Source: Hydrogenophaga intermedia (lineage in GTDB: Bacteria > Pseudomonadota > Gammaproteobacteria > Burkholderiales > Burkholderiaceae_C). Taken from it: a stretch of 64,000 nt of DNA. The stretch covers positions 1 to 64,000 of the forward strand of contig NZ_CCAE010000005.1 of the NCBI RefSeq assembly GCF_000723405.1, in the 5' to 3' direction. Below the pieces are notes generated by a model, which was given only the letters and a program-made list of their open reading frames with translations, made no database searches and had not been told where the DNA came from. The translations under genes and the position numbers were made by a program. Below, one piece after another: positions 38,252 to 51,898 of the stretch (positions within the stretch are counted from its first letter, which is position 1; every line of letters begins with the position of its first letter).

Positions 38252-39475
38252 ATGAACCCCCTGCTCCAGCGGCTGCAGCCCTACCCCTTCGAGCGGCTGC
38301 GCCAGCTCTTCGCGGGCGTCACGCCCTCGCCCGCCCACCGCCCCATCAGCCTGGGCATCGGCGAACCCAAACACGCCGCCCCCGATTTCCTCAAGCGCGC
38401 CCTGGCCAGCGCTTTGGACGACGGCCTGTCGAACTACCCCGCCACCGCCGGCACGTCCGCACTGCGCGAGGCCTGCGCCGGCTGGGTGCAGCGCCGCTAT
38501 GGGGTGGCGCTCGACCCGGCCACGCAGGTGCTGCCCATCAACGGCTCGCGCGAGGCGCTGTTCGCCTTTGCCCAGGTGGTGGTCGACCCCACCCTGCCCG
38601 GCGCCACGGTGCTCTGCCCCAACCCCTTCTATCAAATCTACGAAGGCGCGGCCCTGCTGGCGGGCGCCCAGCCGCACTATGTGCCCAGCGTGGCCGAGCG
38701 CAACTTCGCCGTGAACTGGGACGGCGTGCCCGAGGACGTGTGGGCCCGCACGCAGTTGATCTACGTGTGCTCGCCCGGCAACCCGGCCGGCGCGGTGATG
38801 CCGCTGGACGAGTGGCGCCGCCTGTTCGAGCTGAGTGACCGGCACGGCTTCGTCATCGCCTCGGACGAGTGCTACAGCGAAATCTATTTCCGCGACGAGG
38901 CGCCCCTGGGCGGCCTGCAGGCGGCGCAGCAATTGGGCCGCACGGATTTCCGCCGCCTCATCGCTTTCACCAGCCTGTCCAAGCGCAGCAACGTGCCCGG
39001 CCTGCGCAGCGGCTTCGTGGCGGGCGACGCCGCGCTCATCAAGCCCTTCCTGCTCTACCGCACCTACCACGGCGGCGCCATGAGCCCGGTGGTGCAGGCC
39101 GCCAGCGTGGCCGCCTGGAACGACGAGGACCACGTGGTGGAGAACCGCCGCCTGTACCGCGAGAAGTTCGCCCAGGTCACGCCGCTGCTGGCCGAGGTAC
39201 TGGACGTGGCCCTGCCCGACGCCTCCTTCTACCTGTGGGCCGGGGTGCCGGGGCGCTTCGCCTCGCACACCCCCGGGCTCAGCGCCGACGAGGCCTTCGC
39301 CCGCGAATTGCTCGCTCAATACAATGTGACGGTTCTGCCCGGCAGCTACCTCGCACGCACGGCGCAGGGCGCCAACCCCGGCGCCGGCCGGGTGCGCCTG
39401 GCCCTGGTGGCCGGCGTCGACGAATGCCTCGAAGCCGCGCAGCGCATCGCCGCCTTCTGCCGCGCCGGCGCCTGA
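38252..39475 (+). CDS. dapC: Succinyldiaminopimelate transaminase
   Basis: A 407-residue class I/II PLP aminotransferase. It has the substrate-contact start ([15 protein letters not shown]), the [14 protein letters not shown] motif, the Asp/Tyr pair in [11 protein letters not shown], and the PLP-binding lysine in [16 protein letters not shown]. It converts N-succinyl-2-amino-6-ketopimelate to N-succinyl-LL-diaminopimelate in the lysine and peptidoglycan pathway. It is the first gene of a dapC-dapD-dapE cluster, which makes the specific assignment secure. Confidence 0.94.
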   Translation: MNPLLQRLQPYPFERLRQLFAGVTPSPAHRPISLGIGEPKHAAPDFLKRALASALDDGLSNYPATAGTSALREACAGWVQRRYGVALDPATQVLPINGSREALFAFAQVVVDPTLPGATVLCPNPFYQIYEGAALLAGAQPHYVPSVAERNFAVNWDGVPEDVWARTQLIYVCSPGNPAGAVMPLDEWRRLFELSDRHGFVIASDECYSEIYFRDEAPLGGLQAAQQLGRTDFRRLIAFTSLSKRSNVPGLRSGFVAGDAALIKPFLLYRTYHGGAMSPVVQAASVAAWNDEDHVVENRRLYREKFAQVTPLLAEVLDVALPDASFYLWAGVPGRFASHTPGLSADEAFARELLAQYNVTVLPGSYLARTAQGANPGAGRVRLALVAGVDECLEAAQRIAAFCRAGA

Positions 39476-39510
39476 CCACCGTTTCCCCTGAACCTCAACG
39501 TTTCATTCCA

Positions 39511-40344
39511 ATGAGCCAACAACTGCAAGCCATCATCGACACCGCCTGGGACAACCGCGCCACGCTCTCGCCGTCGGCCGCGCCGAAAGAGGTGAGCGAT
39601 GCGGTCGAGCACGTGATCGCCGAACTCAACAAGGGCCGCCTGCGCGTGGCCACGCGCGAAGGCGTGGGCCAGTGGACGGTGAACCAGTGGATCAAGAAGG
39701 CCGTGCTGCTGTCCTTCCGCCTGAAAGACAACGAGATCATGCGCGCCGGCGACCTGGGCTTCTTCGACAAGGTGCAGACCAAGTTCGCCCACCTGAGCGA
39801 AGACGAGATGAAGGCCACCGGCGTGCGCGTGGTGCCACCGGCCGTGGCCCGCCGCGGCAGTTTCATCGCCAAGGGCGCGATCCTGATGCCCAGCTACGTG
39901 AACATCGGCGCCTATGTGGACGAAGGCACCATGGTCGACACCTGGGCCACCGTGGGCAGTTGCGCCCAGGTGGGCAAGAACGTGCACCTCTCCGGCGGCG
40001 TGGGCCTGGGCGGTGTGCTCGAGCCCCTGCAGGCCAACCCCACCATCATCGAGGACAACTGCTTCATCGGCGCGCGCTCCGAGGTCGTCGAGGGCGTCAT
40101 CGTCGAGGAGAACTCGGTGCTGGGCATGGGCGTGTACATCGGCCAGAGCACCCCGATCTTCAAGCGCGACACGGGCGAGATCCTCTACGGCCGCGTGCCC
40201 GCGGGCAGCGTGGTCATCAGCGGCGGCCTGCCCAAGCAGACGGCCGACGGCAAGGCCTACACCACCTACGCGGCAGTCATCGTCAAGACGGTGGACGCGC
40301 AGACGCGCGCCAAGACCAGCCTGAACGACCTCTTGCGCGATTGA
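39511..40344 (+). CDS. dapD: Tetrahydrodipicolinate N-succinyltransferase
   Basis: A 277-residue acyltransferase using succinyl-CoA. It has an N-terminal helical domain ([18 protein letters not shown]) and a left-handed beta-helix of hexapeptide repeats from about residue 105 ([19 protein letters not shown], then [20 protein letters not shown]). Length equals the E. coli enzyme (274) closely. It lies 35 bases after dapC and precedes dapE, separated from it by a PilT/U-family gene. Confidence 0.96.
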   Translation: MSQQLQAIIDTAWDNRATLSPSAAPKEVSDAVEHVIAELNKGRLRVATREGVGQWTVNQWIKKAVLLSFRLKDNEIMRAGDLGFFDKVQTKFAHLSEDEMKATGVRVVPPAVARRGSFIAKGAILMPSYVNIGAYVDEGTMVDTWATVGSCAQVGKNVHLSGGVGLGGVLEPLQANPTIIEDNCFIGARSEVVEGVIVEENSVLGMGVYIGQSTPIFKRDTGEILYGRVPAGSVVISGGLPKQTADGKAYTTYAAVIVKTVDAQTRAKTSLNDLLRD

Positions 40345-40378
40345 GTTCAACCCACCCCACCTGAGCGAGGGAGACGGC

Positions 40379-42711
<2,333 letters not shown>

Positions 42712-42715
42712 CACC

Positions 42716-43587
42716 GTGACACTGCAAGAACTGCTGGCCCAGGCCGAAGCCCGCCTGGCCGCCGCGAACCTGGCCTATGGCCACGGCACCACCAACGCCC
42801 ACGACGAAGCCGCCTGGCTGGTGCTGTGGCGCCTGGGGCTGCCACTCGACACCGACCTCGACGCGCACGCCGCCGATGCCGTCGGCGCGGACGCGGCCAC
42901 CGCCGCCCTGGCCCTGATCGACCAGCGCATCACCACGCGCGAACCCGCCGCCTACCTCACGCAAGAGGCCTGGCTGCAGGGCGTGCCCTTCCACGTGGAC
43001 CGCCGCGCCATCGTGCCGCGCAGCTTCATCGCCGAGCTCATCGCCGACGGCGGCATCGACCCCTGGTTGAGCGACACCACCGTGCGCGTGCTGGACCTGT
43101 GCACCGGCAACGGCAGCCTGGCCGTGCTGGCCGCCATGGCCTGGCCCGAGGTGCGCGTCACCGGCGCCGACCTCTCGCGCGAGGCGCTGGAGGTCGCACG
43201 CATCAACGTCGACAAACACGGGCTGGCCGATCGCATCGCGCTCATTGAGAGCAACGGCCTCGCCGCCTGCCCCGGCCCCTGGGACCTCATCCTCTGCAAC
43301 CCGCCTTACGTGAACACGAACAGCATGGCCAAGCTGCCACCCGAGTTCCGCGCCGAGCCCGAACTCGCGCTGGCGGGTGGTGAGGACGGCATGGACTTCA
43401 TCCGCGCCCTGCTGCGCGACGCCCCCTCGCGCCTGAGCCCGCAGGGCGTGCTGGTGCTCGAGATCGGCCACGAGCGCGCGCACTTCGACGCCGCATTCCC
43501 ACGCCTGAGCCCGGTGTGGCTGAGCACCACCGCCGGCGACGACCAGGTGTTGCTGCTCACACGCGACGATCTGAAGGAGGCCTCGGC

Positions 43588-43591
<4 letters not shown>
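42716..43591 (+). CDS. prmB: Ribosomal protein uL3 N5-glutamine methyltransferase
   Basis: A 291-residue SAM-dependent enzyme. The N-terminal helical domain is followed by a Rossmann methyltransferase with the SAM motif LDLCTGNGSLAVLAA and the catalytic NPPY motif in LILCNPPYVNTNSM, which positions the glutamine side chain. PrmB methylates ribosomal protein L3, whereas PrmC acts on release factors. The PrmB call rests on the EPAAYLTQEAWLQG and VPRSFIAELI variants. A GTG start at 42716 follows dapE by four bases. Its stop overlaps the ABC-F start (ATGA). Confidence 0.9.
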
Positions 43592-45549
<1,958 letters not shown>

Positions 45550-45583
45550 GCCACGCGCGGCCGAAGCGCGCTACAGTGGGCCC

Positions 45584-45603
45584 GGGCCGTCCAGCGACGG
45601 CCC
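45584..45603 (+). other. Perfect hairpin between the ABC-F and GlsB-type genes
   Basis: GGGCCGTC pairs fully with GACGGCCC around a CAGC loop. It is 38 bases after the ABC-F stop and 27 bases before the next ATG. There is no T-run. It may be a weak terminator or a stabilising 5' leader structure for the small membrane-protein gene. Confidence 0.35.
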
Positions 45604-45630
45604 GTCCAACCCCAACAGGAGGCTCACACC

Positions 45631-45876
45631 ATGATGTCCATTCTCGGCACCATCCTCATCGGTCTCATCGCCGGCTTCGTGGCGCGCATGCTCAAGCCCG
45701 GAAACGACAGCATGGGCTGGATCATGACGGCCGTGCTCGGCATCGCCGGCGCCTTCGTCGCCAGCTACCTTGGTGCGGCGCTGGGCTTCTATGCACCGGG
45801 CCAGGCGGCCGGGTTCATCGCCTCGGTCATCGGCGCGATCGTGATCCTGGTGATCTGGGGGATGTTCAAGAAGTAA
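45631..45876 (+). CDS. GlsB/YeaQ/YmgE family small membrane protein
   Basis: An 81-residue protein of three hydrophobic segments. The sequence MMSILGTILIGLIAGFVARM followed by LKPGNDSMGWIMTAVLGIAG and ASYLGAALGF is the signature of the GlsB/YeaQ (transglycosylase-associated) family, stress-linked inner-membrane proteins of unclear function. CAGGAGG lies at ideal distance before the ATG; a second ATG follows directly. The next gene starts three bases after its stop, so both are probably one operon. Confidence 0.9.
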   Translation: MMSILGTILIGLIAGFVARMLKPGNDSMGWIMTAVLGIAGAFVASYLGAALGFYAPGQAAGFIASVIGAIVILVIWGMFKK

Positions 45877-45879
45877 GGG

Positions 45880-48297
45880 GTGGCCGTGGGACTGCCCCGG
45901 GCGACACCTGAGGAGATCGGCCCCGGGCGCGTGGGCGTGGTGGGCGCGGCCGCGGGCGCGCTGCTCGTGGCCCTCGTCCTCGCGGGCCTCTACCTGGGCC
46001 GCGACATCCTTGTCCCGCTCGCGCTGGCGGTGCTGCTGGGTTTCGTTCTCAGCCCGCTGGCCACGCGATTGCGGCGCTGGGGCTTGCCACACGTGCTGGC
46101 CGTCATCGCCGTGGTCGCGTTTGCGTTGGCCATGATCGGTGGCTCCATCGCCTTCATGGCCAGCGAGGTGCGAGAACTCAGCGCCGAGTTGCCCACCTAC
46201 CAACAGACCATCAAGCGCAAGCTGGCCAGCCTGCGCGAGGCGATCCGCGCGCCCGGCATGTTCGATGGACTCACGCGCACCGTCACCCTGGTGCAGCGCG
46301 AGGCCAGCGACATCGCGGCGGCGGCCACGGCCACGCCGAGCCCCTCGCGCGTGCAGAAAGTGGAGATCCAGGGCGAAAGCCGCTCGCCACTTCAGAACGC
46401 CATGGACGGGCTCGAGCGCGTGGCCAGCCCCCTGCTCACCGCTGGCATCGTGCTGGTCTTCACCTTCCTGATCCTGCTCGACCGCCTGGATCTGCGTGAC
46501 CGCCTGATACGGCTGATGGGTGGCAATCTGCACCGCGCCACGGATGCCATGGATGAAGCGGGCGAGCGCATCTCCAGCTACCTGATCGTTCAGCTGTGGG
46601 TCAATCTGAGCTACGGCATTCCCATGGCGCTCGGGCTCTGGCTCATTGGCGTTCCAGGCGCCTTCCTGTGGGGCGCGGTGGCGGCCTTGATGCGCTATGT
46701 CCCCTACCTCGGTCCCATGATCTCGGCGGTGTTCCCGCTCACGCTGGCCTTTGCCGTCGATCCCGGCTGGTCCATGGTGCTGTCGACGTTGGCACTCATC
46801 GTCGTGCTGGAGCTCATCAGCAACAACGTCGTGGAGCCCTGGCTCTACGGGTCGAGCACCGGCCTGTCGGCGATCTCGCTCATCGTGGCCGCCACGTTCT
46901 GGACGGCGCTCTGGGGGCCGGTGGGGTTGATCATGTCGACACCGCTGACGGTCTGCCTGCTGGTCATCGGGCGCCACTTGCCCGGGCTGCAATTCTTCGA
47001 CGTATTGCTCGGAAGCGCCCCGGCCCTCGACGCGCCCACCCGGTTGTACCAGCGCCTGCTGAGCGGTGACATCGATGAAGCGGTGGAGCTGGGCCGGGAG
47101 CTGGCGCAAGAGGCCGGCTCCATGCCCGCCTTCTACCAGGACAGCGCCCTGCCCGTGCTGCGCCGCGCCGTCACCGACTACCAGACCGTGTCGACATCGG
47201 AACACCGGCTGCGCCTCATCACGGGCATGGAAGCCCTGCTTGAGGAGCTGCAGGAACTCGCGCCAGCGTCAGCCGGTGCCACGCCGACGGTACTGTGCCT
47301 TGGTGCCAAATGGGAGGTCGACACCTTGGCCGCGCGCATGCTCGCACATGCGCTGACGCTGGAGGGCGCGCCCGCCCATGCCGACCCCGCCTTGGCCAAC
47401 AGCGCGGAATCACTGGCCGGCGTGGCCATGCAGGCACCGCGCGCGGTCTGCCTTTCGGTGTTCGCCCCCGAGCCCTGGCGCACGGCGCGACGGGCGTGCC
47501 GTCGCATCCAGCGGCGCTGGCCCGGCGCCCGCATCGTGGTCTGCTCCTGGAACATCGGCGATCAGGCACAGGTCGATCCGGCACTGGCCGAATCGCTGGG
47601 CGCCCACGCCATCGCCGGCTCATTGGTCGAAGCCGTTTTGCGCGCCCGGGAAAGCCTGGGAGCAGACACCGCTGAATGGGAGCGGGCATCGGTGCCACGC
47701 GATGACGCGCAACGCCTGCGCCTGCTGCGCTCCCTGGGCGCGCTCGACGAGCCCGCCATGAACGAGCTGTGCGATCACGCCGCCAAGCGTGCGGCGGCCA
47801 TCTTCGATGTCCCGGCCGCCATGGTGACCGTCGTTGCCGACAACGAAGTCCGGGTGCTGGGTTTTCACGGCTCGCTTCGCACCACCGTGGACGGACAGGA
47901 CTCGGTGATCAACAGCGGACAAGCTTTTCAAGTCGCGCGCGAGCACGCCCTGTGTGGTCATGTGATCGCGCAGAACGAAGCGCTGCTGGTTCCCGACATC
48001 GCCCAAGACCCGCGCTTCGCGGCCAACCCGCATCTGCGGGGTCTGGGTCTGCGCTTTTACGCGGGAGCCCCCATGCGCATGAAGCGTGGCGGCGCGATAG
48101 GTTCGCTCTGTCTGCTGGACACCGCACCGGGCCATTTGACGGAGCGCGACCTCAAGCTCCTGCAGGCCATGGCACAAGACCTGATGGACGCCATCGCGCA
48201 GCGCAGGCCTCAGGCGGACGTGGAAGCGGCCGATGCCGACGCGCCCAACGAGCAAGAGCCATCGGCCACTGTGGGCCAGGTCGTTCCCGACCCCTGA
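45880..48297 (+). CDS. AI-2E family transporter fused to B12-binding-like and GAF domains
   Basis: An 805-residue fusion. Residues about 15-360 form an AI-2E exporter-type membrane domain (PF01594; for example LLGFVLSPLATRLRRWGLPH and LWGAVAALMRYVPYLGPMIS). Residues about 468-590 look like a cobalamin-binding or Rossmann-like domain (TVLCLGAKWEVDTLAARML ... ARIVVCSWNIG) without the DxHxxG motif, so cobalamin binding is doubtful. Residues about 627-775 are a GAF sensor domain (FDVPAAMVTVVADNEVRVLG ... GAPMRMKRGGAIGSLCLLD). It starts at a GTG three bases after the GlsB-type gene. The ligands and transported substrate are unknown. Confidence 0.8.
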   Translation: MAVGLPRATPEEIGPGRVGVVGAAAGALLVALVLAGLYLGRDILVPLALAVLLGFVLSPLATRLRRWGLPHVLAVIAVVAFALAMIGGSIAFMASEVRELSAELPTYQQTIKRKLASLREAIRAPGMFDGLTRTVTLVQREASDIAAAATATPSPSRVQKVEIQGESRSPLQNAMDGLERVASPLLTAGIVLVFTFLILLDRLDLRDRLIRLMGGNLHRATDAMDEAGERISSYLIVQLWVNLSYGIPMALGLWLIGVPGAFLWGAVAALMRYVPYLGPMISAVFPLTLAFAVDPGWSMVLSTLALIVVLELISNNVVEPWLYGSSTGLSAISLIVAATFWTALWGPVGLIMSTPLTVCLLVIGRHLPGLQFFDVLLGSAPALDAPTRLYQRLLSGDIDEAVELGRELAQEAGSMPAFYQDSALPVLRRAVTDYQTVSTSEHRLRLITGMEALLEELQELAPASAGATPTVLCLGAKWEVDTLAARMLAHALTLEGAPAHADPALANSAESLAGVAMQAPRAVCLSVFAPEPWRTARRACRRIQRRWPGARIVVCSWNIGDQAQVDPALAESLGAHAIAGSLVEAVLRARESLGADTAEWERASVPRDDAQRLRLLRSLGALDEPAMNELCDHAAKRAAAIFDVPAAMVTVVADNEVRVLGFHGSLRTTVDGQDSVINSGQAFQVAREHALCGHVIAQNEALLVPDIAQDPRFAANPHLRGLGLRFYAGAPMRMKRGGAIGSLCLLDTAPGHLTERDLKLLQAMAQDLMDAIAQRRPQADVEAADADAPNEQEPSATVGQVVPDP

Positions 48298-48342
48298 CCA
48301 CGACAAAGACAGGCGTCGCCAGCCAAAGGAAGGCAAAAGAAA

Positions 48343-48370
48343 AAGGCCCTGGTCTTGCGACCAGGGCCTT
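48343..48370. terminator. Bidirectional intrinsic terminator
   Basis: AAGGCCCTGGTC pairs perfectly with GACCAGGGCCTT around TTGC. On the minus strand the stem is followed by TTTTTCTTTT, ending the tRNA-Lys transcript. On the plus strand it is followed by a CTTGTT tract and can end the AI-2E gene transcript. Confidence 0.88.
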
Positions 48371-48378
48371 CTTGTTGG

Positions 48379-48454
48379 TGGTAGGACGTGGCAGGCTCGA
48401 ACTGCCGACCAACGGATTAAAAGTCCGCTGCTCTACCAACTGAGCTAACGTCCC
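48379..48454 (-). tRNA. tRNA-Lys (anticodon UUU)
   Basis: A 76-base tRNA including encoded CCA. The acceptor arm GGGACGT pairs with ACGTCCT, the D arm contains AGCTCAGTTGGTAGAGC, the anticodon loop is CTTTTAA within CGGAC/TCCG-type pairing, and the T arm has GTTCGAGCC. The loop reads UUU, decoding AAA and AAG. A consensus -10 lies upstream and a strong terminator follows. Confidence 0.97.
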
Positions 48455-48503
48455 ACACTTTTCTAACCGTCTCCGCAGCTTGCTTGTCGCTTGCTGCGAA
48501 GCC

Positions 48504-49331
48504 TCAGATTATAGCGTGGCTTTGATGGCTTTCTGAAGACCGATCGCTTTTTTCTTGCGGTGCATTCGCCAGCGTGTCGAGCAGCCAGCCTGCGGCGCAC
48601 AGGCCAAAGGTGGCAGTGACGGTGACGACCGATCCGAAGCCATGACAGTTGAGCGATCCATCGCCACCATCGAGTCCGCACGACGGGTCCGGCGGCGCCA
48701 CGGCTTCACGACTGAACACACACGCGGTCCCCATGCGGCCTTGCCGCGCGCCGGCATGGTGCTTGCGCAGACGGTAGCGCAGTTGCGCGAGCAAGGGATC
48801 GTGCGTCACCTCGGCGAGGTCGGCCACCTGCACGGCCTCCGCGCGGCGCTTGCCACCGGCCGCGCCCACGCTCACGAAGGGCACGCGCTCGGTCCGGGCC
48901 CAGGCCGCCATGGCGGTCTTCGCGCGCACCTGGTCGCAGGCGTCGATGAGGCCGTCCACCCGCTGACCGCGCAACAAGGCGGGCCAGTTCTCCGGCGTCA
49001 CGAAGTCGTCCACCAGATCGAGTTCCATGCCGGGATGAAAGCCCAGGATGCGGTCACGCATGGCCTCGGCCTTGGCCTGACCCAGCGTCGAGTCCTGCGC
49101 GTGCACCTGGCGATTGATGTTGGATTCGGCGACGTGGTCGAGGTCGATCAGCGTGAGGCGGCGCACGCCGCTGCGGGCCAGCGCCTCGGCGGCCCAGGAG
49201 CCCACGCCGCCCAGGCCCGCCACCACCAGGTGCGCGCCGAAGATGCGTTGCGCGCCTTGCACGCCGTAGAGCCGCCGCAAGCCACCGAAGCGGCGCTCGA
49301 AGCGCTCGGCGTCGAGCGGCGTTGCGTTCAC
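48504..49331 (-). CDS. tcdA: tRNA threonylcarbamoyladenosine dehydratase
   Basis: A 275-residue E1-like ATPase that cyclises t6A37 of tRNAs to ct6A. It shows the nucleotide-binding motif VAGLGGVGSWAAEALARSG, the LIDLDHVAESNINRQ block, DACDQVRAKTAM, and conserved FVSVGAAGGK. The length matches E. coli TcdA (268). A GTG at 49331 is chosen because it overlaps the upstream transporter stop (GTGA) and homology begins there. It shares an operon with the YeeE-type transporter, plausibly linked through sulfur delivery to the CsdA-CsdE partners of TcdA, which is an inference. Confidence 0.9.
   Translation of the reverse strand: MNATPLDAERFERRFGGLRRLYGVQGAQRIFGAHLVVAGLGGVGSWAAEALARSGVRRLTLIDLDHVAESNINRQVHAQDSTLGQAKAEAMRDRILGFHPGMELDLVDDFVTPENWPALLRGQRVDGLIDACDQVRAKTAMAAWARTERVPFVSVGAAGGKRRAEAVQVADLAEVTHDPLLAQLRYRLRKHHAGARQGRMGTACVFSREAVAPPDPSCGLDGGDGSLNCHGFGSVVTVTATFGLCAAGWLLDTLANAPQEKSDRSSESHQSHAII
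48508..48513 (-). promoter_or_regulatory. -10 element of tRNA-Lys
   Basis: The minus strand reads a perfect TATAAT about 54 bases before the tRNA 5' end. A weak -35 candidate (TTCAGA) lies 18 bases further upstream. It is just inside the 3' end of tcdA. Confidence 0.6.
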
Positions 49332-50446
49332 CCCGCGCGCTCCAGCAGCCACATCTGGAACTTGAAGCCCAGCACCGCGCCGCCGACGATGCCCGTAACG
49401 GCGATCGCGCTCAACAGGCTCAGCGTGGACAGACCCGAGAGCCCCTGCCCCACGGTGCAGCCCAGCGCCGTGACGCCCCCCACGCCCATGAGAGCGCCAC
49501 CCACCAGATGCAGCGCGGTGTCGCGCGTGTCGCGAAAACCTTCCCAGCGGAAGCTGCGTTCGATGAGCGCACAGACGAAGGAGCCCGCCACCACGCCGAA
49601 GACCGTGACCACGCCGAAGGTGAGCACCTTGGTGGTGTCGCTGAAGTAGATGAGCCAGTCGAGCACGAAGGCCATGGGCGCGGTGAAGGTCAGGGCCTCC
49701 ATGCGCCCGCTGTTGCTGCCGACGTAGACAGGCTCCAGCGTTTCTGGGTGCTCGGGCACGAAGCCCAGGTGCCCGCTGACCCACCACATGCCGACGATGG
49801 TGAGGCCGATGCCGATGCCCGCGAGCAGGTTGTTGCCGGTGCGAAAGTCGGCGCTGCTGAGGCACCAGGCGATGAGCGCGACGCCGATGACCAGGGCGCT
49901 GAGCAGGCCCGCGAGGCCCGGCTCCATACCGAGCGCGTTGGCCACCCAGGTGGGCAATGCCGAACCCGAGGGCAGCTCGGCGCTGACGCGGTCCACGGTG
50001 TTCACGCGCACCACGCCGAAAATGCCGCGCAGCGTCATGAACGCGGCCAGGCCCATGACGAAGAACACCACCAGGGATTTGAGGCTGCCCGCGCCGATGC
50101 GCACCAACGTCTTGCTGCCGCAACCCGACGCCAGCACCATTCCGAAGCCGAACAAGGCACCTCCGACCAGCGCCGAGAGCCAGATGAAGCGGCTGCCGGT
50201 GTAGAGCGACTGGCTGGTGTCGATCCAGCCCAGCCACCCCATGCCGTAGAAGCCGATGGCCGCCACGCCCACGGCCATGACCCACATGCGCATGCGGGTC
50301 CAGTCACCCATGTTGACGATGTCGCTGATCGCCCCCATGGTGCAGAAGTGGGTGCGCTGGGCGATGAAACCAAAGACCGCGGCCACCGCGAAGGCGGCCC
50401 ACAGCACGGTCTGGTTCAGGGATTGAAGGGCGGCGAGATCATCCAT
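49328..50446 (-). CDS. YeeE/YedE family sulfur-compound transporter (TsuA-like)
   Basis: A 372-residue inner-membrane protein with about nine hydrophobic segments. The conserved cysteines that relay thiosulfate in TsuA/YeeE are present in characteristic motifs: RTHFCTMGAISD near the N-terminus, LASGCGSKTLVRIG, and TALGCTVGQGLSG near the C-terminus. Thiosulfate or a related sulfur species is the likely substrate. It is cotranscribed with tcdA by a four-base overlap, and lies about 35 bases after cpoB. Confidence 0.9.
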   Translation of the reverse strand: MDDLAALQSLNQTVLWAAFAVAAVFGFIAQRTHFCTMGAISDIVNMGDWTRMRMWVMAVGVAAIGFYGMGWLGWIDTSQSLYTGSRFIWLSALVGGALFGFGMVLASGCGSKTLVRIGAGSLKSLVVFFVMGLAAFMTLRGIFGVVRVNTVDRVSAELPSGSALPTWVANALGMEPGLAGLLSALVIGVALIAWCLSSADFRTGNNLLAGIGIGLTIVGMWWVSGHLGFVPEHPETLEPVYVGSNSGRMEALTFTAPMAFVLDWLIYFSDTTKVLTFGVVTVFGVVAGSFVCALIERSFRWEGFRDTRDTALHLVGGALMGVGGVTALGCTVGQGLSGLSTLSLLSAIAVTGIVGGAVLGFKFQMWLLERAG

Positions 50447-50480
50447 AGGGCCGCGATTGTAGGTGCGGCCCCATGTCCCT

Positions 50481-51257
50481 TCACTTCAAGCGTGCGATGC
50501 GCTCCTTGGCGGCGCCGGCGGCTTCGCTCTGTGGGTGCTGCTTCACCAGGTCCTCGAGCGTTTTGCGGGCGCCCTTGGTGTCCTTGAGTTCGACCTGGCT
50601 GTTGGCCAGGGCCAGCATGGCCTCGGGGGTGCGCGGGTGGTCGGGGAACTCGCGCACCAGGCGCTGGTGCGAGTCCACCGCGTCCTTGTAGGCGCGCGCG
50701 GCGTACTGCGCGTTGCCCAGCCAGTACAGCGCCACGGGGGTATAGCCGCTGGTGGGGTAGCGCCGCAAGAAGCCGGTGTAGGCGGCGGTGGCGCCCACGA
50801 AGTCGGACTTGCGCAGCGTGGCCATGGCGGCGTCGAACTCGGCCTTCTCGGCCGGCTGCGCGGTGAAGCTGCGGCCGTCGAGCTCGACCTTCACCGGCTC
50901 GACCTGGCGCAGGCGCTCGTCGATGCCGGCCTGCACGTCCTTCTGGGCGCGCTGCAGGTCGGCCACCTCGCGCGCGAGCTGCTCGTTCTGGCCGCGCAGG
51001 CGGGCGATCTCTCCACGCAGTTGCTCGATCTGGTTGGCCAGTTCGAGCATGCTGCGCTTGATCGAGGCGTCGCTTTCGCGCTGCTGCGCGGCCGCGGCCT
51101 CGGACGCCTGGCGGCCCGCCTCGACCTGCTGGCGCAGGTCGACAATGGCCTTGCGTGCCTCGTCGTCGCCGAACAGTGCGTGGGCGGAGGGCGCCCACAG
51201 GCCGCCCAGCGCCAGGACGCTGGCGGCAAGCGTGGTGTTCCAGCGCGCAATGCTCAT
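50481..51257 (-). CDS. cpoB: Cell division coordinator CpoB / YbgF
   Basis: A 258-residue periplasmic protein. It has a signal peptide (MSIARWNTTLAASVLALGG to SAHA), an N-terminal coiled coil (about residues 30-115, EARKAIVDLRQQVEAGRQA onward), and C-terminal TPR repeats (SGYTPVALYWLGNAQYAARA, HPRTPEAMLALANSQVELK). CpoB links Tol-Pal with peptidoglycan synthesis during constriction. The ATG at 51257 is preferred; a TTG four codons earlier overlaps the pal stop. It follows pal directly, as in other proteobacteria. Confidence 0.92.
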   Translation of the reverse strand: MSIARWNTTLAASVLALGGLWAPSAHALFGDDEARKAIVDLRQQVEAGRQASEAAAAQQRESDASIKRSMLELANQIEQLRGEIARLRGQNEQLAREVADLQRAQKDVQAGIDERLRQVEPVKVELDGRSFTAQPAEKAEFDAAMATLRKSDFVGATAAYTGFLRRYPTSGYTPVALYWLGNAQYAARAYKDAVDSHQRLVREFPDHPRTPEAMLALANSQVELKDTKGARKTLEDLVKQHPQSEAAGAAKERIARLK

Positions 51258-51265
51258 GCCGCGGC

Positions 51266-51823
51266 TCAACGGTAGGTCAGTTCGACGCGGCGGTTCTTGG
51301 CCCAGGCGGACTCGTCGGCGCCGGTCTGCGCGGGCTTCTCTTCGCCGAAGCTCACGGCTTCCATCTGGCTGTCGGGCACGCCCAGCAGCGACATGGCGCG
51401 GCGCACGGCCTCGGCGCGCTTCTGGCCCAGCGCCAGGTTGTATTCGCGGCCACCGCGCTCGTCGGTGTGGCCTTCCAGGGCCACGCGCACGTTGCGGTTG
51501 GCGTTGAGGTAACGGGCGTTGGCCTCAAGCAGTTGGGTGGCGTCGGGCTTGACCTCGAAGCTGTCGTAGTCGAAGTACACGATGCGCTGCATCTGCGTCG
51601 GCTGGGTGCTGCCGGCGCCCGGCACCTGCACGCCGGCCACGCCGCGCTGGTCCACGCCACTGCCCTGTCCGCCCGCGCCGCCAGCACCCGCGGCGGTGCC
51701 GGTGCGGTCTTCGACCGGGGGCTCATCGAGGCGAACGTTGGAGCCGCAGGCCGCCAGCACGGCGGCAGCGATCAGGGCGGCAAGCAGGGTGCTGGTGCGT
51801 CGGAGAGCGGAGGTAGGGATCAT
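51266..51823 (-). CDS. pal: Peptidoglycan-associated lipoprotein Pal
   Basis: A 185-residue outer-membrane lipoprotein. The signal sequence ends in the lipobox AAVLAACGSN (lipidated Cys about residue 25), followed by a Gly-rich linker (about 45-70) and an OmpA-like peptidoglycan-binding domain with VYFDYDSFEVKPDA, LEGHTDERGGREYNLALGQ and AKNRRVELTYR. Pal binds diaminopimelate of the peptidoglycan and TolB. AGGAA precedes the ATG. It lies between tolB and cpoB in the standard order. Confidence 0.96.
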   Translation of the reverse strand: MIPTSALRRTSTLLAALIAAAVLAACGSNVRLDEPPVEDRTGTAAGAGGAGGQGSGVDQRGVAGVQVPGAGSTQPTQMQRIVYFDYDSFEVKPDATQLLEANARYLNANRNVRVALEGHTDERGGREYNLALGQKRAEAVRRAMSLLGVPDSQMEAVSFGEEKPAQTGADESAWAKNRRVELTYR

Positions 51824-51898
51824 GTTGATTCCTGAGAGGTGTTGTTGAAGGAGAAACGGAAACGAAAAGGGAAACACGTCTGGCAAAAGCCCTGCCGG

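Noticed and set aside
46461-47660. Splitting the AI-2E fusion into separate transporter and sensor genes
   Set aside because: The frame is continuous from 45880 to 48297, with no internal stop and no convincing internal ribosome site before the GAF region.
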